Below are positions 54,818-64,000 of a stretch of DNA of 64,000 nt, one piece after another. Each line of letters starts with the position of its first letter. Position 1 is the first letter of the stretch. Below the pieces are notes generated by a model. The model was not told the origin of the DNA and made no database searches. It saw only the letters and a program-made list of their open reading frames with translations. Made by a program: the position numbers and the translations under genes. The stretch is from Yersinia canariae (GTDB lineage: Bacteria > Pseudomonadota > Gammaproteobacteria > Enterobacterales > Enterobacteriaceae): the NCBI RefSeq assembly GCF_009831415.1, contig NZ_CP043727.1:930001-994000 (forward strand). The letters run 5' to 3'.

Positions 54818-55655
54818 ATCAGTGCCCTTGTTGGAAGTGGATGACCTGCGGGTCAGCTTCGTCAATGGTAAACAGGTGACTGATGCGGTGCGCGGAGTTT
54901 CATTCGCGCTTGGCAAAGAGAAACTGGCGATTGTGGGGGAGTCCGGCTCAGGGAAATCCACCGTGGGACGGGCGCTACTTAAATTGCACCCGGCCAGTGC
55001 GCAGATTCATGCCAATACATTGCGCTTTGCAGAAGTGGATTTACTGCACGCCAGTGAAGCGAAAATGCGTGAAGTGCGCGGCAAGCGGATGTCGATGATT
55101 ATGCAAGATCCCAAATATTCACTGAACCCGGTGGTCTGTGTCGGTGATCAAGTGGCAGAGGCTTATCTGGCGCACCATAAAGTGTCGCGTCAGGAGGCTC
55201 GGGAGCGGGTGTTATCCATGTTCGAAGTGGTGCGTATTCGCCAACCGCAGCGGGTATATAACCTGTATCCACATGAAGTTTCTGGCGGTCAAGGGCAACG
55301 GATCATGATTGCTATGATGCTTATCACCGGGCCGGAAATGGTGATCGCCGATGAGCCCACCTCGGCACTGGATGTATCGGTGCGGTTGCAAGTGTTGGCG
55401 ATGCTGGATGATTTAGTACAAGAGCGTGGGTTGGGGCTGATTTTTATTAGTCATGATATCAATCTGGTACGTAGTTTCTGCGACCGTGTGCTGGTGATGT
55501 ATGCCGGTCGGGTGGTGGAGTCTATTGCCGCTTGTGATCTTGATAATGCGCAGCACCCCTATACCCGTGGCTTGCTCAATGCACTGCCGGATCTGAACAA
55601 TCGCCGCGATCGTTTACCGGTGATGGTGCGCGACCCCGCTTGGATGAATGGTTAA
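54780..55655 (+). CDS. Dpp/Opp-type ABC transporter ATP-binding protein 1 (DppD-like)
   Basis: A 291-residue ATPase: Walker A GESGSGKST, signature VSGGQGQR, Walker [13 protein letters not shown]. Family members often carry an oligopeptide-transporter C-terminal extension; here it is short. The start is within the permease gene: AGGAG is almost adjacent to ATG 54780, and a GTG at 54789 is an alternative. Confidence 0.87.
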   Translation: MAYVTFSTPEQNKSVPLLEVDDLRVSFVNGKQVTDAVRGVSFALGKEKLAIVGESGSGKSTVGRALLKLHPASAQIHANTLRFAEVDLLHASEAKMREVRGKRMSMIMQDPKYSLNPVVCVGDQVAEAYLAHHKVSRQEARERVLSMFEVVRIRQPQRVYNLYPHEVSGGQGQRIMIAMMLITGPEMVIADEPTSALDVSVRLQVLAMLDDLVQERGLGLIFISHDINLVRSFCDRVLVMYAGRVVESIAACDLDNAQHPYTRGLLNALPDLNNRRDRLPVMVRDPAWMNG

Positions 55656-55665
55656 GGAGTCTGTT

Positions 55666-56457
55666 ATGTCTGCAAATTCGATGATTGAAATCAATAACCT
55701 TAACCTTATCTTTGGCGAGGGTAGCCAGCAAAATCAGGTGCTATTTGATGTGAATTTAGCGGTGAACGACGGCGAAATTTTTGGTTTAGTGGGGGAGTCT
55801 GGATCGGGTAAAACTACGGTGCTGAAATGCCTCGCGGGGTTATTTAACCATTGGACAGGGCAGCTAACGTTGAACCAAATTCCTCTGGCGCACCGAATTG
55901 AACGCGACCGGTGTCGTCATGTCCAGATGGTGTTCCAAGACCCATATGGTTCGCTACACCCGCGGCATACTATCGAATACATCCTCTCGGAGCCGCTCAT
56001 TATTCATGGTATAGGGGATCGTGACCAACGGATTGACAGTATTTTGGCGAAAGTGGGCCTTAACAATCAGTTTCGTCAGCGTTACCCGCATCAGCTTTCC
56101 GGCGGGCAGCGCCAGCGGGTGGCTATCGCGCGGGCGTTAATCCTTGAGCCGCGTGTTTTGCTGCTGGATGAACCCACTTCGGCACTGGATGTGTCAGTAC
56201 AGGCTGAAATTCTAAATTTGCTGGCGGAGTTACAGCAGCGGGAGAAGCTCACTTATTTGATGGTAACTCATGATCTGGGCGTTATCGCGCATCTGTGTCA
56301 CCGCGTTGCAGTGATGCAACATGGTCGAATATTGGAAACTCTGAATACCGCAGATTTAACCACCGACTGCGAAAAAACGGCCTATACCCATATGCTGGTG
56401 GATGCCAGCCGTCAGTACAGCCGAGACTTGGCGCAGAAAGCGGCCCAAATGTCATAA
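55666..56457 (+). CDS. Dpp/Opp-type ABC transporter ATP-binding protein 2 (DppF-like)
   Basis: A 263-residue ATPase: Walker A GESGSGKTT, signature LSGGQRQR, Walker [13 protein letters not shown], switch VTHDLG. I chose the ATG at 55666 with AAGGAG at 55653-55658. Last gene of the five-gene transporter set, facing the minus-strand dsdC gene, whose stop is 36 bases away. Confidence 0.87.
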   Translation: MSANSMIEINNLNLIFGEGSQQNQVLFDVNLAVNDGEIFGLVGESGSGKTTVLKCLAGLFNHWTGQLTLNQIPLAHRIERDRCRHVQMVFQDPYGSLHPRHTIEYILSEPLIIHGIGDRDQRIDSILAKVGLNNQFRQRYPHQLSGGQRQRVAIARALILEPRVLLLDEPTSALDVSVQAEILNLLAELQQREKLTYLMVTHDLGVIAHLCHRVAVMQHGRILETLNTADLTTDCEKTAYTHMLVDASRQYSRDLAQKAAQMS

Positions 56458-56493
56458 TATTCTCGGGCGCTTGTGTTAAGGAGCGCCTAATTT

Positions 56494-57435
56494 TCAAGAT
56501 TCTTCAGCCATCTTCTTTAGCCACTGAATAAAAGCATTAATTTTAGGCCACTGCCGGTCAGAAAGGGTCGAGATATAGTAGCGCTGCTCACACCTCACCT
56601 CCATGCCGGTGAACGGCATAATCAACTCTTGGTTTTCCAACCGTTTGGTCACCAGTTTTTTGCGCCCCATGGCAACGCCCACATGATTAATAGCGGCAAT
56701 AATTGCCAAATCGGAGCGGTCAAAGCCCATACTGCGCTGCATAGGGTCGATATCAAAACCTGCTTGTTGGCTCCAGGTATTCCACTCGCGACTGTCGGAA
56801 TCATAACTCCAGGCTTGCCGGTCATGCAGCAAAGTACATTGCCGCAGATTATTCAAATTGCCATAAAGCTGGTGTTTTTCTGCATATTCCGGGCTGCATA
56901 CCGGCACCATTGATTCATCCATCAAGTGTTGGTAGGACAATTTTTCCGGTGTTTTATCATCAAAATAAATAGCCAAATCAATGCCGCCACCTTGGAAATT
57001 GACATTCTCATTACCAGTCAGAATATTCAGGCTGATGGCGGGATAGTGATGGGCGAAATCGGCCAGTTTGGGCACCAACCAACATTGGGCAATTGAGGGG
57101 CGAGAATAAACTGTGAGAGTGCCAGACAATTCCTGATTCTTTATTTCCAGAATCTCCTGATTAAGATATTCCAATGAAGATTTCAGTACCCAAAATACCC
57201 GTTCGCCCTCACTGGTAAGCTCGACTTTGCGATGAAAACGCTGGAACAGTTTGAAGCCTAATTCCTCTTCGAGGCTATTAATCCGGTGACTAACGGCACT
57301 GGGGCTAATTGATAACTCATCGGCTGCCAGTGCAAACGAGCTATGTCGCGCGGCAATTTCAAATGTGTAGAGTTTAGACAACTGATAGCCATTCAATAAT
57401 TTATTGCGGGTGATATAGCTTTTTCCTGGGTACAT
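56494..57435 (-). CDS. dsdC: LysR-type activator of D-serine catabolism
   Basis: A 313-residue LysR-family regulator. The N-terminal helix-turn-helix covers FALAADELSISPSAVSHRI, and the C-terminal effector domain includes LSGTLTVYSRPSIAQCWLVP and LAIYFDD, which closely match E. coli DsdC. It is divergent from dsdX-dsdA, as in E. coli. DsdC activates dsdXA in the presence of D-serine. Confidence 0.92.
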   Translation of the reverse strand: MYPGKSYITRNKLLNGYQLSKLYTFEIAARHSSFALAADELSISPSAVSHRINSLEEELGFKLFQRFHRKVELTSEGERVFWVLKSSLEYLNQEILEIKNQELSGTLTVYSRPSIAQCWLVPKLADFAHHYPAISLNILTGNENVNFQGGGIDLAIYFDDKTPEKLSYQHLMDESMVPVCSPEYAEKHQLYGNLNNLRQCTLLHDRQAWSYDSDSREWNTWSQQAGFDIDPMQRSMGFDRSDLAIIAAINHVGVAMGRKKLVTKRLENQELIMPFTGMEVRCEQRYYISTLSDRQWPKINAFIQWLKKMAEES

Positions 57436-57510
57436 AGCAGCTTCTCAAACACTCTTATTTGTCTAAATAGCATACCGCAATGGTTAGCAAAATACGCGCT
57501 TAGGGTTATC

Positions 57511-57532
57511 TAATGTGATGCAAGTCTGAGTT
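57511..57532. promoter_or_regulatory. Candidate CRP site between dsdC and dsdX
   Basis: TAATGTGATGCAAGTCTGAG has a perfect left half (AATGTGAT) and a partial right half of the CRP consensus. The region between the divergent dsdC and dsdX genes is where CRP and DsdC are expected from E. coli. A match by eye only. Confidence 0.35.
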
Positions 57533-57664
57533 ACCTACAAAACTTTGACCAATATTGCATGTTTGATTCAATCTGGCTCATCTGAAAGCTGTTTATTATC
57601 ATTTGTCAGCACCGGCTAATTCTTATTCAATGATGGCAGAACTTATTATTAGAAGAGGTTGGCT

Positions 57665-59002
57665 ATGGACTCACAAATATGGGTAGTGGGGACGTTATTA
57701 ACGAGCATCATTATTATTATTTTCACCATTGTAAAACTGAAAATACATCCTTTCCTTGCACTACTATTAGCCAGTTTTTATGTCGGATTATTAATGGGCA
57801 TGAACCCGCTGGAAATGGTGAATTCCATTGAAGGCGGAATTGGCGGCACTTTGGGCTTCCTGGCGGCAGTGATTGGGCTGGGGACTATCTTAGGGAAAAT
57901 GATGGAAATATCCGGTGCAGCTGAGCGCATCGGTATCACCTTACAGCGCTGCCGCTGGCTATCACCGGATGTCACCATGGTGCTGGTTGGGTTAATTTGC
58001 GGTATCACCCTGTTTGTTGAAGTGGGTGTTGTCTTATTGATTCCATTAGCATTTTCCATTGCGAAAAAAACCAATACATCACTACTGAAATTAGCCATCC
58101 CGCTGTGTACGGCGTTGATGGCGGTGCATTGCGTGGTGCCGCCACATCCGGCGGCTATGTATGTGACCAATGCTTTAGGCGCTGATATTGGTACTGTGAT
58201 TGTCTACGGGCTGGTCGTTGGGTTGGCCGCGTCATTAATCGGCGGGCCATTGTTCTTGCGTCTTGTGGGTAAGCGACTGCCCTTTAAAACCGTACCGCCA
58301 GCATTCTCTGAAGTGAAAGTGCGTAATGAGGACGAATTACCGTCATTAGGTGCCACCTTATTTACTGTATTACTGCCCATTATTCTGATGCTGGCGAAAA
58401 CAGCCGCTGAGCTGAATATGGAGAAGGGTACGACGGCTTACTTAATATTAGAGTTCATCGGTAACCCGATTACCGCCATGTTTATTGCGGCGTTTGTTGC
58501 CTATTACACATTAGGCATCCGACAAAATATGGGCATGAGTACACTGCTGGCAAAAACTGAAGAGAGTTTTTCTTCTATTGCCAATATTCTGTTAATCATC
58601 GGTGCTGGTGGGGCATTCAACGGAATATTAAAAGCCAGCGGGCTAGCAGACTCATTAGCGGTGATTTTATCAAATCTGGATATGCACCCGATTCTACTGG
58701 CATGGTTGGTGGCGCTGATTCTACATGCAGCGGTTGGCTCTGCGACAGTCGCGATGATGGGGGCAACGGCCATTGTTTCCCCAATATTACCCATGTATCC
58801 CAATGTCAGTCCCGAAATTATTACTCTGGCTATTGGCTCTGGCGCAATTGGTTTCACCATTGTCACTGACTCGCTATTCTGGTTGGTAAAACAATATTGC
58901 GGCGCAACACTGAGTGAGACATTTAAATATTATACGACCGCGACCTTTATCGCGTCGGTAATAGCATTGGGCACCACTTTCCTACTTTCTTACATCATAT
59001 GA
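57665..59002 (+). CDS. dsdX: D-serine permease DsdX (GntP family)
   Basis: A 445-residue permease with about twelve membrane segments, the same length as E. coli DsdX. Motifs such as [33 protein letters not shown] and [11 protein letters not shown] are near-identical to the family. I chose the ATG at 57665 (AGAGG upstream) rather than the TTG two codons earlier. Next gene is dsdA. Confidence 0.93.
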   Translation: MDSQIWVVGTLLTSIIIIIFTIVKLKIHPFLALLLASFYVGLLMGMNPLEMVNSIEGGIGGTLGFLAAVIGLGTILGKMMEISGAAERIGITLQRCRWLSPDVTMVLVGLICGITLFVEVGVVLLIPLAFSIAKKTNTSLLKLAIPLCTALMAVHCVVPPHPAAMYVTNALGADIGTVIVYGLVVGLAASLIGGPLFLRLVGKRLPFKTVPPAFSEVKVRNEDELPSLGATLFTVLLPIILMLAKTAAELNMEKGTTAYLILEFIGNPITAMFIAAFVAYYTLGIRQNMGMSTLLAKTEESFSSIANILLIIGAGGAFNGILKASGLADSLAVILSNLDMHPILLAWLVALILHAAVGSATVAMMGATAIVSPILPMYPNVSPEIITLAIGSGAIGFTIVTDSLFWLVKQYCGATLSETFKYYTTATFIASVIALGTTFLLSYII

Positions 59003-59019
59003 TCGAAAAGAGACATTCT

Positions 59020-60351
59020 ATGAAAAGCACTGAAATTGATAAATTAATTACCGACTATCCTTTGGTCAAAAATCTTATCAATTTAGAGGAGGTTATGTGG
59101 TTAAACCCACTGGCGACAACAGTAGATCAGGGGTTACCTTACGTCGGGCTATCGCAACGTGATGTTGCAGATGCCGAAGCTCGATTACAGCGTTTTGCCC
59201 CTTATCTGTGTCAGGCATTTCCTGAAACACAGCAGACAAAAGGCATTATCGAGTCTGACATTGTGGCTATCCCAGCCATGCAACATGCTTTGCAACAGCG
59301 CTATGGGGTGGAAATTACCGGCCGCCTGCTGTTAAAGAAAGACAGCCACTTGCCGATTTCCGGTTCTATTAAAGCGCGTGGCGGCATTTATGAAGTCTTA
59401 ACACATGCGGAAAAACTGGCGCTACAAGCTGGCTTATTGGCGGAAACCGATGACTATAGCAAGTTGTTTTCCGATGATTTCCGCAAGTTTTTCAGCCAGT
59501 TCCGCATTGCGGTTGGCTCCACCGGCAATCTGGGAATGTCTATTGGCATCATGAGTGCCAAATTGGGATTCAGTGTCAGTGTGCATATGTCAGCAGATGC
59601 CCGTGAATGGAAAAAACGCAAATTGCGCGAACATGGCGTCAATGTGGTGGAGTATGCGCAGGACTATGGCGTTGCGGTAGCACAAGGGCGTAAACAGGCG
59701 GAATCTGATCCAAATTGCTTCTTTATCGATGATGAAAATTCACCCACTCTATTTTTGGGGTATTCGGTGGCGGGCGGTCGACTGAAAAAACAGTTTGCCG
59801 AGCAGCAGATAGTGGTTGATGAAAACCACCCGTTATTTGTCTATCTCCCGTGTGGTGTGGGGGGCGGCCCCGGTGGCGTGGCTTTCGGCTTGAAGTTGGC
59901 ATTCGGGGACCATGTTCATTGCATTTTTGCTGAGCCGACGCATTCGCCTTGTATGTTATTGGGCGTCTATACCGGTTTGCATGATGATATTTCTGTGCAG
60001 GATATCGGCATCGATAATATTACTGCCGCAGATGGTTTAGCCGTAGGACGGGCATCCGGATTTGTTGGCCGCGCCATGGAGCATTTACTGGATGGTTTTT
60101 ATACCTTAAGTGATGCAGAAATGTATGATTTGCTCGGGCTGCTTAATCGTCATGAAAGTATCCGACTAGAGCCGTCGGCATTAGCAGGAATGCCCGGCCC
60201 AGCAAGGGTGAGCAACAGTGCGGATTATTTAAAAAACAAACAGTTAAGCCCGGAAAAAATGCGCAATGCGACCCATCTGGTCTGGGCGACAGGCGGGGGT
60301 ATGGTGCCGGTTGAGGAGATGGAAAAGTATCTCGCTGCCGCTAAGATCTGA
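59020..60351 (+). CDS. dsdA: D-serine ammonia-lyase (dehydratase)
   Basis: A 443-residue PLP enzyme that splits D-serine into pyruvate and ammonia. The PLP lysine lies in SGSIKARGG, the phosphate loop is GSTGNLG, and [12 protein letters not shown] follows. The ATG at 59020 gives the length of E. coli DsdA (442); an ATG at 58999 overlapping the dsdX stop lacks a ribosome site. D-serine is bacteriostatic, so this gives both nutrition and detoxification. Confidence 0.94.
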   Translation: MKSTEIDKLITDYPLVKNLINLEEVMWLNPLATTVDQGLPYVGLSQRDVADAEARLQRFAPYLCQAFPETQQTKGIIESDIVAIPAMQHALQQRYGVEITGRLLLKKDSHLPISGSIKARGGIYEVLTHAEKLALQAGLLAETDDYSKLFSDDFRKFFSQFRIAVGSTGNLGMSIGIMSAKLGFSVSVHMSADAREWKKRKLREHGVNVVEYAQDYGVAVAQGRKQAESDPNCFFIDDENSPTLFLGYSVAGGRLKKQFAEQQIVVDENHPLFVYLPCGVGGGPGGVAFGLKLAFGDHVHCIFAEPTHSPCMLLGVYTGLHDDISVQDIGIDNITAADGLAVGRASGFVGRAMEHLLDGFYTLSDAEMYDLLGLLNRHESIRLEPSALAGMPGPARVSNSADYLKNKQLSPEKMRNATHLVWATGGGMVPVEEMEKYLAAAKI

Positions 60352-60688
60352 TTTTTTTGCGGGCTATTTTTGTGACCCTAAATAATGTGGCTGCCGGTCA
60401 AGCTCGACGGGTGGCCTCATCAATTATCACATTGCACAGAAAAAGCGCAAATTTGCACTTTTTCTGTGCGTTTTGGGCATCACGCCAAGTCACTTTCCTG
60501 TTCTTCCGCTATTTCCCCCACTCTTCAGCACTGAGTTATAAATAAAAATATTTCTTTAATTACATATTGTTATAAGAAATTCATTCACTTCAACTTTCAC
60601 TTTATATCAGTTGGCACAGTTCATGCTGATGTCATTGCATTCAAGTTACTTGAATACACTTCACATCACTTTAAATGGGGCGGCAATC
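60352..60688 (+). promoter_or_regulatory. Intergenic region, dsdA / amino-acid ABC operon
   Basis: 337 bases. It contains the dsdA terminator, then an AT-rich stretch (60540-60610) which must hold the promoter of the binding-protein gene at 60689. No gene seen; a 62-codon open frame at 60357 has no ribosome site and runs through the hairpin. Confidence 0.5.
60434..60474 (+). terminator. Terminator after dsdXA
   Basis: Long inverted repeat: GCACAGAAAAAG (60434-60445) and CTTTTTCTGTGC (60458-60469) flank an inner palindrome GCAAATTTGC, followed by GTTTTG. One mismatch in 36 bases. Confidence 0.75.
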
Positions 60689-61546
60689 ATGACACGACGT
60701 AAACAGGCGATACCTTTGTGCTGGGCAATGCTGTGTGCTGCCAGCGTATTCTCTGCCACGGCTCATAGCGCAGACTTGCTGGACAAGATTAAAGCTGACA
60801 AGGCGATAACTATTGCCACAGAAGCGCGTTATGCGCCTTTTGAGTCAGTAGAAAACGGCAAGATTGTGGGATATGACGTTGATTTAATGAATCATATTTT
60901 GCAGAAAAAACTGCCGGGCGTTGAGGTTAAGCAACTTGATTTACCTTTCCAGGGCATTTTGCCTGGCCTTGATGCCAAGAAATTCGATTTTGTCGTCACC
61001 GCAGTGACTGTGAATAAGCAGCGCATGGACCACTTCGCGTTTACGGTCCCGATTGCTGAGTCTACCGTGGCGCTGCTGAAACGTGAAAATGATAATTCTA
61101 TCAATACATTAGATGACTTAAGTGGCAAGGTCGTGGGTTCTCAGGCCGGTTCGGGTCAGCTGCAAGTGCTGCAAGAATTTAATCAAAAACTGAAAGCCAG
61201 TGGCAAGCCGGGCATCAAAGAAATCAAACAGTATGTCTCTTTCGACGAAGCCTATGCCGATCTAGCGAACCAGCGTTTGGATGGTGTAGCCCAGTCATTG
61301 GCTAACCTTGGCCCACTAATCAAAACCCGCCCGGGAGTCTTTAACACCTTGAAGCCGATGTTAGGGCCGACCACCTATTTTGGTTGGGTTGGGCGCAAGG
61401 GGGATGACAGCACGACCTTAGTGAAACTGTTCAGCGACGGCATCAGTGAAGCCAACCGTGACGGCACCATGAAAGCATTGCAACAGAAATGGTTCGGCTT
61501 CGTGATGGATGTCCCGGCTGACCAAATGCCGGCACCAAGTTTATAA
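60689..61546 (+). CDS. Amino-acid ABC transporter, periplasmic binding protein
   Basis: A 285-residue SBP_bac_3 protein: signal peptide cut near AHS|ADLLDKI, then TEARYAPFESVENGKIVGYDVDL and LPFQGILPGLDAKKFDFVV. The ATG at 60689 gives a normal signal peptide; the frame could start at 60611 but with a non-signal extension. First of a five-gene group with two permeases, an ATPase and a hydrolase. Ligand unknown; the adjacent M20 enzyme suggests an N-carbamoyl or N-acyl amino acid. Confidence 0.83.
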   Translation: MTRRKQAIPLCWAMLCAASVFSATAHSADLLDKIKADKAITIATEARYAPFESVENGKIVGYDVDLMNHILQKKLPGVEVKQLDLPFQGILPGLDAKKFDFVVTAVTVNKQRMDHFAFTVPIAESTVALLKRENDNSINTLDDLSGKVVGSQAGSGQLQVLQEFNQKLKASGKPGIKEIKQYVSFDEAYADLANQRLDGVAQSLANLGPLIKTRPGVFNTLKPMLGPTTYFGWVGRKGDDSTTLVKLFSDGISEANRDGTMKALQQKWFGFVMDVPADQMPAPSL

Positions 61547-61554
61547 GAGGGCTG

Positions 61555-62217
61555 ATGATGGGGGAATTTTTCCAATTGCTGAGATCCTGGCTGCCGATGT
61601 TGATAGACGGCGCGGTGACAACCGCCTCGCTGTGTATCGTGGCCATTGTTGCCGGTTTTTTTATCGGCGTCGTGATTTACCTGATGGAAAGCGGCCACTC
61701 ACGATTTGGCAGAGGATTTGCCCGTGTCTATATCAGTTTGTTCCGTGGCACCCCGGTTTTGGCTCAGGTTTTATTGTGTTTTTACTTGCCGGGAGAGCTG
61801 GGTTTGTCACTGCCGGGTTATTTGGCGGCAGTGATGGCCCTGACACTCAATACGGCGGCCTATCAATCACAAATCTTGCGCAGTGGTTTTGATGTTATCG
61901 CGCCGGGGCAGTTAGAAGCGGCGGCGATGTGTGGATTAAGCTCACGCCAGACTCTGTGGCACATCCAAATTCCGCAAGTATTGCGCCTGACCATGCCGTC
62001 ACTGATTTCTGAATTAATCGATGTGATTAAGGCCTCAGCAGTGGTGTCAGTGATAGCGATTACTGATTTGATGCGGGTGGGCCAGCAATTGGCCTCGGCG
62101 ACCTATCGCCCACTAGAGGTTTATGTCGCGATTGCTTTGTCTTATTTGGTGCTGACCAGCTTACTGGCACTGTTAGGTGGTTATGTTGAACGGCGTTGGC
62201 ACAAGGAGAACCGATGA
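61555..62217 (+). CDS. Amino-acid ABC transporter permease 1
   Basis: A 220-residue HisMQ-type permease: membrane segments with RVYISLFRGTPVLAQVLL and the EAA loop EAAAMCGLSSRQTLWHIQIPQ. It overlaps permease 2 by four bases (ATGA). Two tandem ATGs (61555 and 61558). Confidence 0.85.
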   Translation: MMGEFFQLLRSWLPMLIDGAVTTASLCIVAIVAGFFIGVVIYLMESGHSRFGRGFARVYISLFRGTPVLAQVLLCFYLPGELGLSLPGYLAAVMALTLNTAAYQSQILRSGFDVIAPGQLEAAAMCGLSSRQTLWHIQIPQVLRLTMPSLISELIDVIKASAVVSVIAITDLMRVGQQLASATYRPLEVYVAIALSYLVLTSLLALLGGYVERRWHKENR

Positions 62218-62852
62218 ACGATTTCTTCCTTTATCTGCCAGACTTTGCGCGCGCATTGGGGGTCACGCTAGGGATAAGCATGAGTGCGGCGGTCATCGGG
62301 GCCTTCGCCGGGTTTATCTTGCAAGCCGTATGCCGTGATAGCCGTTGGTTGTTTTGGCCGTGGCGCACTTATGTGTGGCTGATTCGCGGCACACCTTATT
62401 TGGCGCAGTTGGCGGTGTTTTATTTTGGTTTACCCGCCATTGGCGTGACGTTGAGTGCTATCGAAGCCACGGTAATATCACTGGCCATTTACAGTTCTGC
62501 GTATTTTAGCGAAATCTTCCGCACCGCATGGAAAAGCATTGGGCAGGGGCAATTGGAAGCCGCGCAAGTACATGATATTTCAGCCTGGAAAAGCTTTTGG
62601 TACATCCAAACACCGCAAGCGTTGCGCTTCAGCCTGCCGTTGCTGGGGAACCAGTTTATTTTGACCATTAAAGAGAGTGCCGTGGCGTCGATTATCACCG
62701 TGCCTGAGTTGACGATGACCACCGGGCAGATAGTCGCGAATACCTACACCTACATTGTGCCTTATACCTTGCTGATCCTCAGTTATTGGTTGCTGGCACA
62801 AGGTGTCAGTGTTGGTGTGCGCTTACTCAGCCGTCAGGCCATTGAGGGATAA
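62214..62852 (+). CDS. Amino-acid ABC transporter permease 2
   Basis: A 212-residue HisMQ-type permease with TYVWLIRGTPYLAQLAV and the EAA loop EAAQVHDISAWKSFWYIQTPQ. The ATG at 62214 has AAGGAG upstream, inside the end of permease 1. Forms a heterodimer with it. Confidence 0.85.
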   Translation: MNDFFLYLPDFARALGVTLGISMSAAVIGAFAGFILQAVCRDSRWLFWPWRTYVWLIRGTPYLAQLAVFYFGLPAIGVTLSAIEATVISLAIYSSAYFSEIFRTAWKSIGQGQLEAAQVHDISAWKSFWYIQTPQALRFSLPLLGNQFILTIKESAVASIITVPELTMTTGQIVANTYTYIVPYTLLILSYWLLAQGVSVGVRLLSRQAIEG

Positions 62853-62856
62853 TATA

Positions 62857-63669
62857 ATGAGTAACGAACCCATTATTGAATTACGCCATCTGGGTAAATC
62901 CTTTGCGGCCAATCGGGTATTGGCGGGGATTAATCTGACAGTCGACGCCGGTGAAATTGTCACCTTGATTGGCCCTTCGGGCTCAGGGAAAACCACGGCA
63001 TTGCGCTGCATGAATTTTCTCGAAGCCTATGACGAAGGTGAAGTCCTGATTAAGGGGCAATTACTGGGCTACAGCAGCACCGGGCGCGAGCGAAAACATC
63101 GCGACAGTGCGGCATTAATTGCTGAGGTACGCCGTCCACTGGCGATGGTATTTCAGCAATTTAATCTGTGGCCGCACATGACAGTGCTGGAAAATGTCTG
63201 TGCGCCGTTGATTCTGGGCAAAAAAATGCCGCGTGATGAAGCTCGCAAAAAAGCGGCGGCAGCATTGGCACAGGTCGGTATGTCGGACAAGGCGCAAGCT
63301 CGTCCGTCGCGACTCTCTGGCGGGCAACAGCAGCGGGTCGGAATTGCCAGAGCATTGGCATTGGGGCCGGAATTATTGTTGCTGGATGAACCGACATCGG
63401 CCCTTGACCCTGAACGGGTCGAAGAGGTGTTGGATGTGATTAAAGTGCTGGCAAACGGCGGCATGACGATGGTGATGGTGACACACGAAATGTCGTTTGC
63501 CGCCAAAATCTCCTCCCGCGTGGTGTTTATGGCCGACGGCTCAATTATTGAAAGTGGCTCTCCCGCCACCTTATTCCGCCAACCGCAGACTGACCGGTTG
63601 AAATCATTTCTTGCACCGTGGTTTAAACGCCCGCTGCAATTGGATGAACCGGAGGTCGGGCATGCTTGA
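62857..63669 (+). CDS. Amino-acid ABC transporter, ATP-binding subunit
   Basis: A 270-residue ATPase of the polar amino-acid group: Walker A GPSGSGKTT, signature LSGGQQQR, Walker [20 protein letters not shown]. The ATG at 62857 follows GAGGGAT. Its C-terminus is a little longer than usual. The stop lies inside the start of the next gene. Confidence 0.87.
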   Translation: MSNEPIIELRHLGKSFAANRVLAGINLTVDAGEIVTLIGPSGSGKTTALRCMNFLEAYDEGEVLIKGQLLGYSSTGRERKHRDSAALIAEVRRPLAMVFQQFNLWPHMTVLENVCAPLILGKKMPRDEARKKAAAALAQVGMSDKAQARPSRLSGGQQQRVGIARALALGPELLLLDEPTSALDPERVEEVLDVIKVLANGGMTMVMVTHEMSFAAKISSRVVFMADGSIIESGSPATLFRQPQTDRLKSFLAPWFKRPLQLDEPEVGHA

Positions 63670-64000
63670 TGGCGCTGGTATTGAGCTAGCCGGCCATATT
63701 AGCCAGCAGCAGTTGATGGATAAATTGGCGCAATTAGCGCGATTTGGTGCACTGGAGCAGGGTGGCGTTAATCGGCAAGCCTTATCTACTGAGGAATTAG
63801 ATGCTCGCGCCTGGCTCATTGACTGGGCCTATACATTGGGTTGTGAAGTCATGACCGATGATTGCGCAAATCTGTTTATTCGCCGTGCCGGTCTTGAGGA
63901 TTTACCGCCAGTGGTGACCGGCAGTCATATTGATACTCAACCCAGCGGTGGCAATCTTGATGGTTGTTATGGCGTGATAGCCGGAATGGAATGCTTGAGA
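63662..64000 (+). CDS. M20-family amidohydrolase (N-carbamoyl-L-amino-acid hydrolase type), N-terminal part
   Basis: The first 113 codons of a gene that runs off the right edge. The ATG overlaps the ATPase stop by eight bases. The metal-binding stretch VTGSHIDTQPSGGNLDGCYGV has the His and Asp ligands of the amidase/hydantoinase branch of M20 (allantoate amidohydrolase, N-carbamoyl-amino-acid hydrolase, beta-ureidopropionase). Cotranscription with an amino-acid ABC transporter suggests hydrolysis of an imported N-substituted amino acid. Confidence 0.8.
   Translation, partial: MLDGAGIELAGHISQQQLMDKLAQLARFGALEQGGVNRQALSTEELDARAWLIDWAYTLGCEVMTDDCANLFIRRAGLEDLPPVVTGSHIDTQPSGGNLDGCYGVIAGMECLR

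Noticed and set aside
60357..60545. 62-codon frame after dsdA
   Set aside because: Runs through the dsdA terminator hairpin and has no ribosome site.
1..64000. CRISPR arrays, insertion sequences, prophage or tRNA genes
   Set aside because: Looked for spaced repeats, transposase-like or integrase-like frames and tRNA clover-leaf ends; none seen. Short degenerate elements could be missed by eye.

Overview
The window looks like chromosome of a Yersinia-type enterobacterium. The backbone order cysJIH - iap - cysG-cysDNC - ygbE - ftsB-ispDF-truD-surE-pcm-nlpD-rpoS, with mutS facing rpoS, is the enterobacterial order. A separate cysG joined to cysDNC, and several ERIC elements, point to Yersinia. 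I cannot name a species from sequence alone. I see no transposase, integrase, tRNA, rRNA or CRISPR array.

Layout. 1-8652: sulfate assimilation (end of cysJ, cysI, cysH, then iap on the minus strand, then cysG, cysD, cysN, cysC). 8852-11755: ygbE homologue and a minus-strand polar amino-acid ABC transporter. 12157-18473: ftsB to rpoS housekeeping block. 18699-21254: mutS. 21408-23439: a membrane glycan ligase/O-oligosaccharyltransferase and a small PapI/FaeA-like regulator. 23440-24372: AT-rich control region. 24373-32009: nine-gene MR/P-like chaperone-usher fimbrial operon. 32336-44172: an unusual peptide-plus-lipid export locus. 44255-49365: PheC-like periplasmic protein, an AIDA-like autotransporter and a tri-haem cytochrome c peroxidase, all on the minus strand. 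49934-64000: catabolic genes (enolase-superfamily enzyme with a Dpp/Opp-type ABC transporter, dsdC/dsdX/dsdA for D-serine, an amino-acid ABC transporter and the start of an M20 hydrolase).

The most interesting locus is 32336-44172. A 62-residue precursor with a double-glycine leader and four cysteines in its core is followed, after a strong hairpin, by a tightly packed operon. This encodes a membrane-anchored DsbA-like oxidoreductase, an LpxL-like acyltransferase, a C39-peptidase ABC exporter, a MacA-like adaptor, a MacB-like ABC protein, a TolC/NodT-type outer-membrane lipoprotein, and a small fatty-acid module (ketosynthase, MaoC-like dehydratase, acyl carrier protein, ketoreductase) with no enoyl reductase. 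The simplest reading is a secreted, disulfide-bonded peptide that may be acylated by a custom fatty acid: a candidate Gram-negative lipopeptide or lipo-microcin system. The parts are visible in the sequence; the product and the acylation step are inference.

The fimbrial locus is the second point of interest. A PapI-like gene lies upstream and divergent to the operon, and the 933-base region between them holds exactly two GATC sites, 61 bases apart, plus a repeated 9-mer. That suggests Dam/Lrp-type phase variation.
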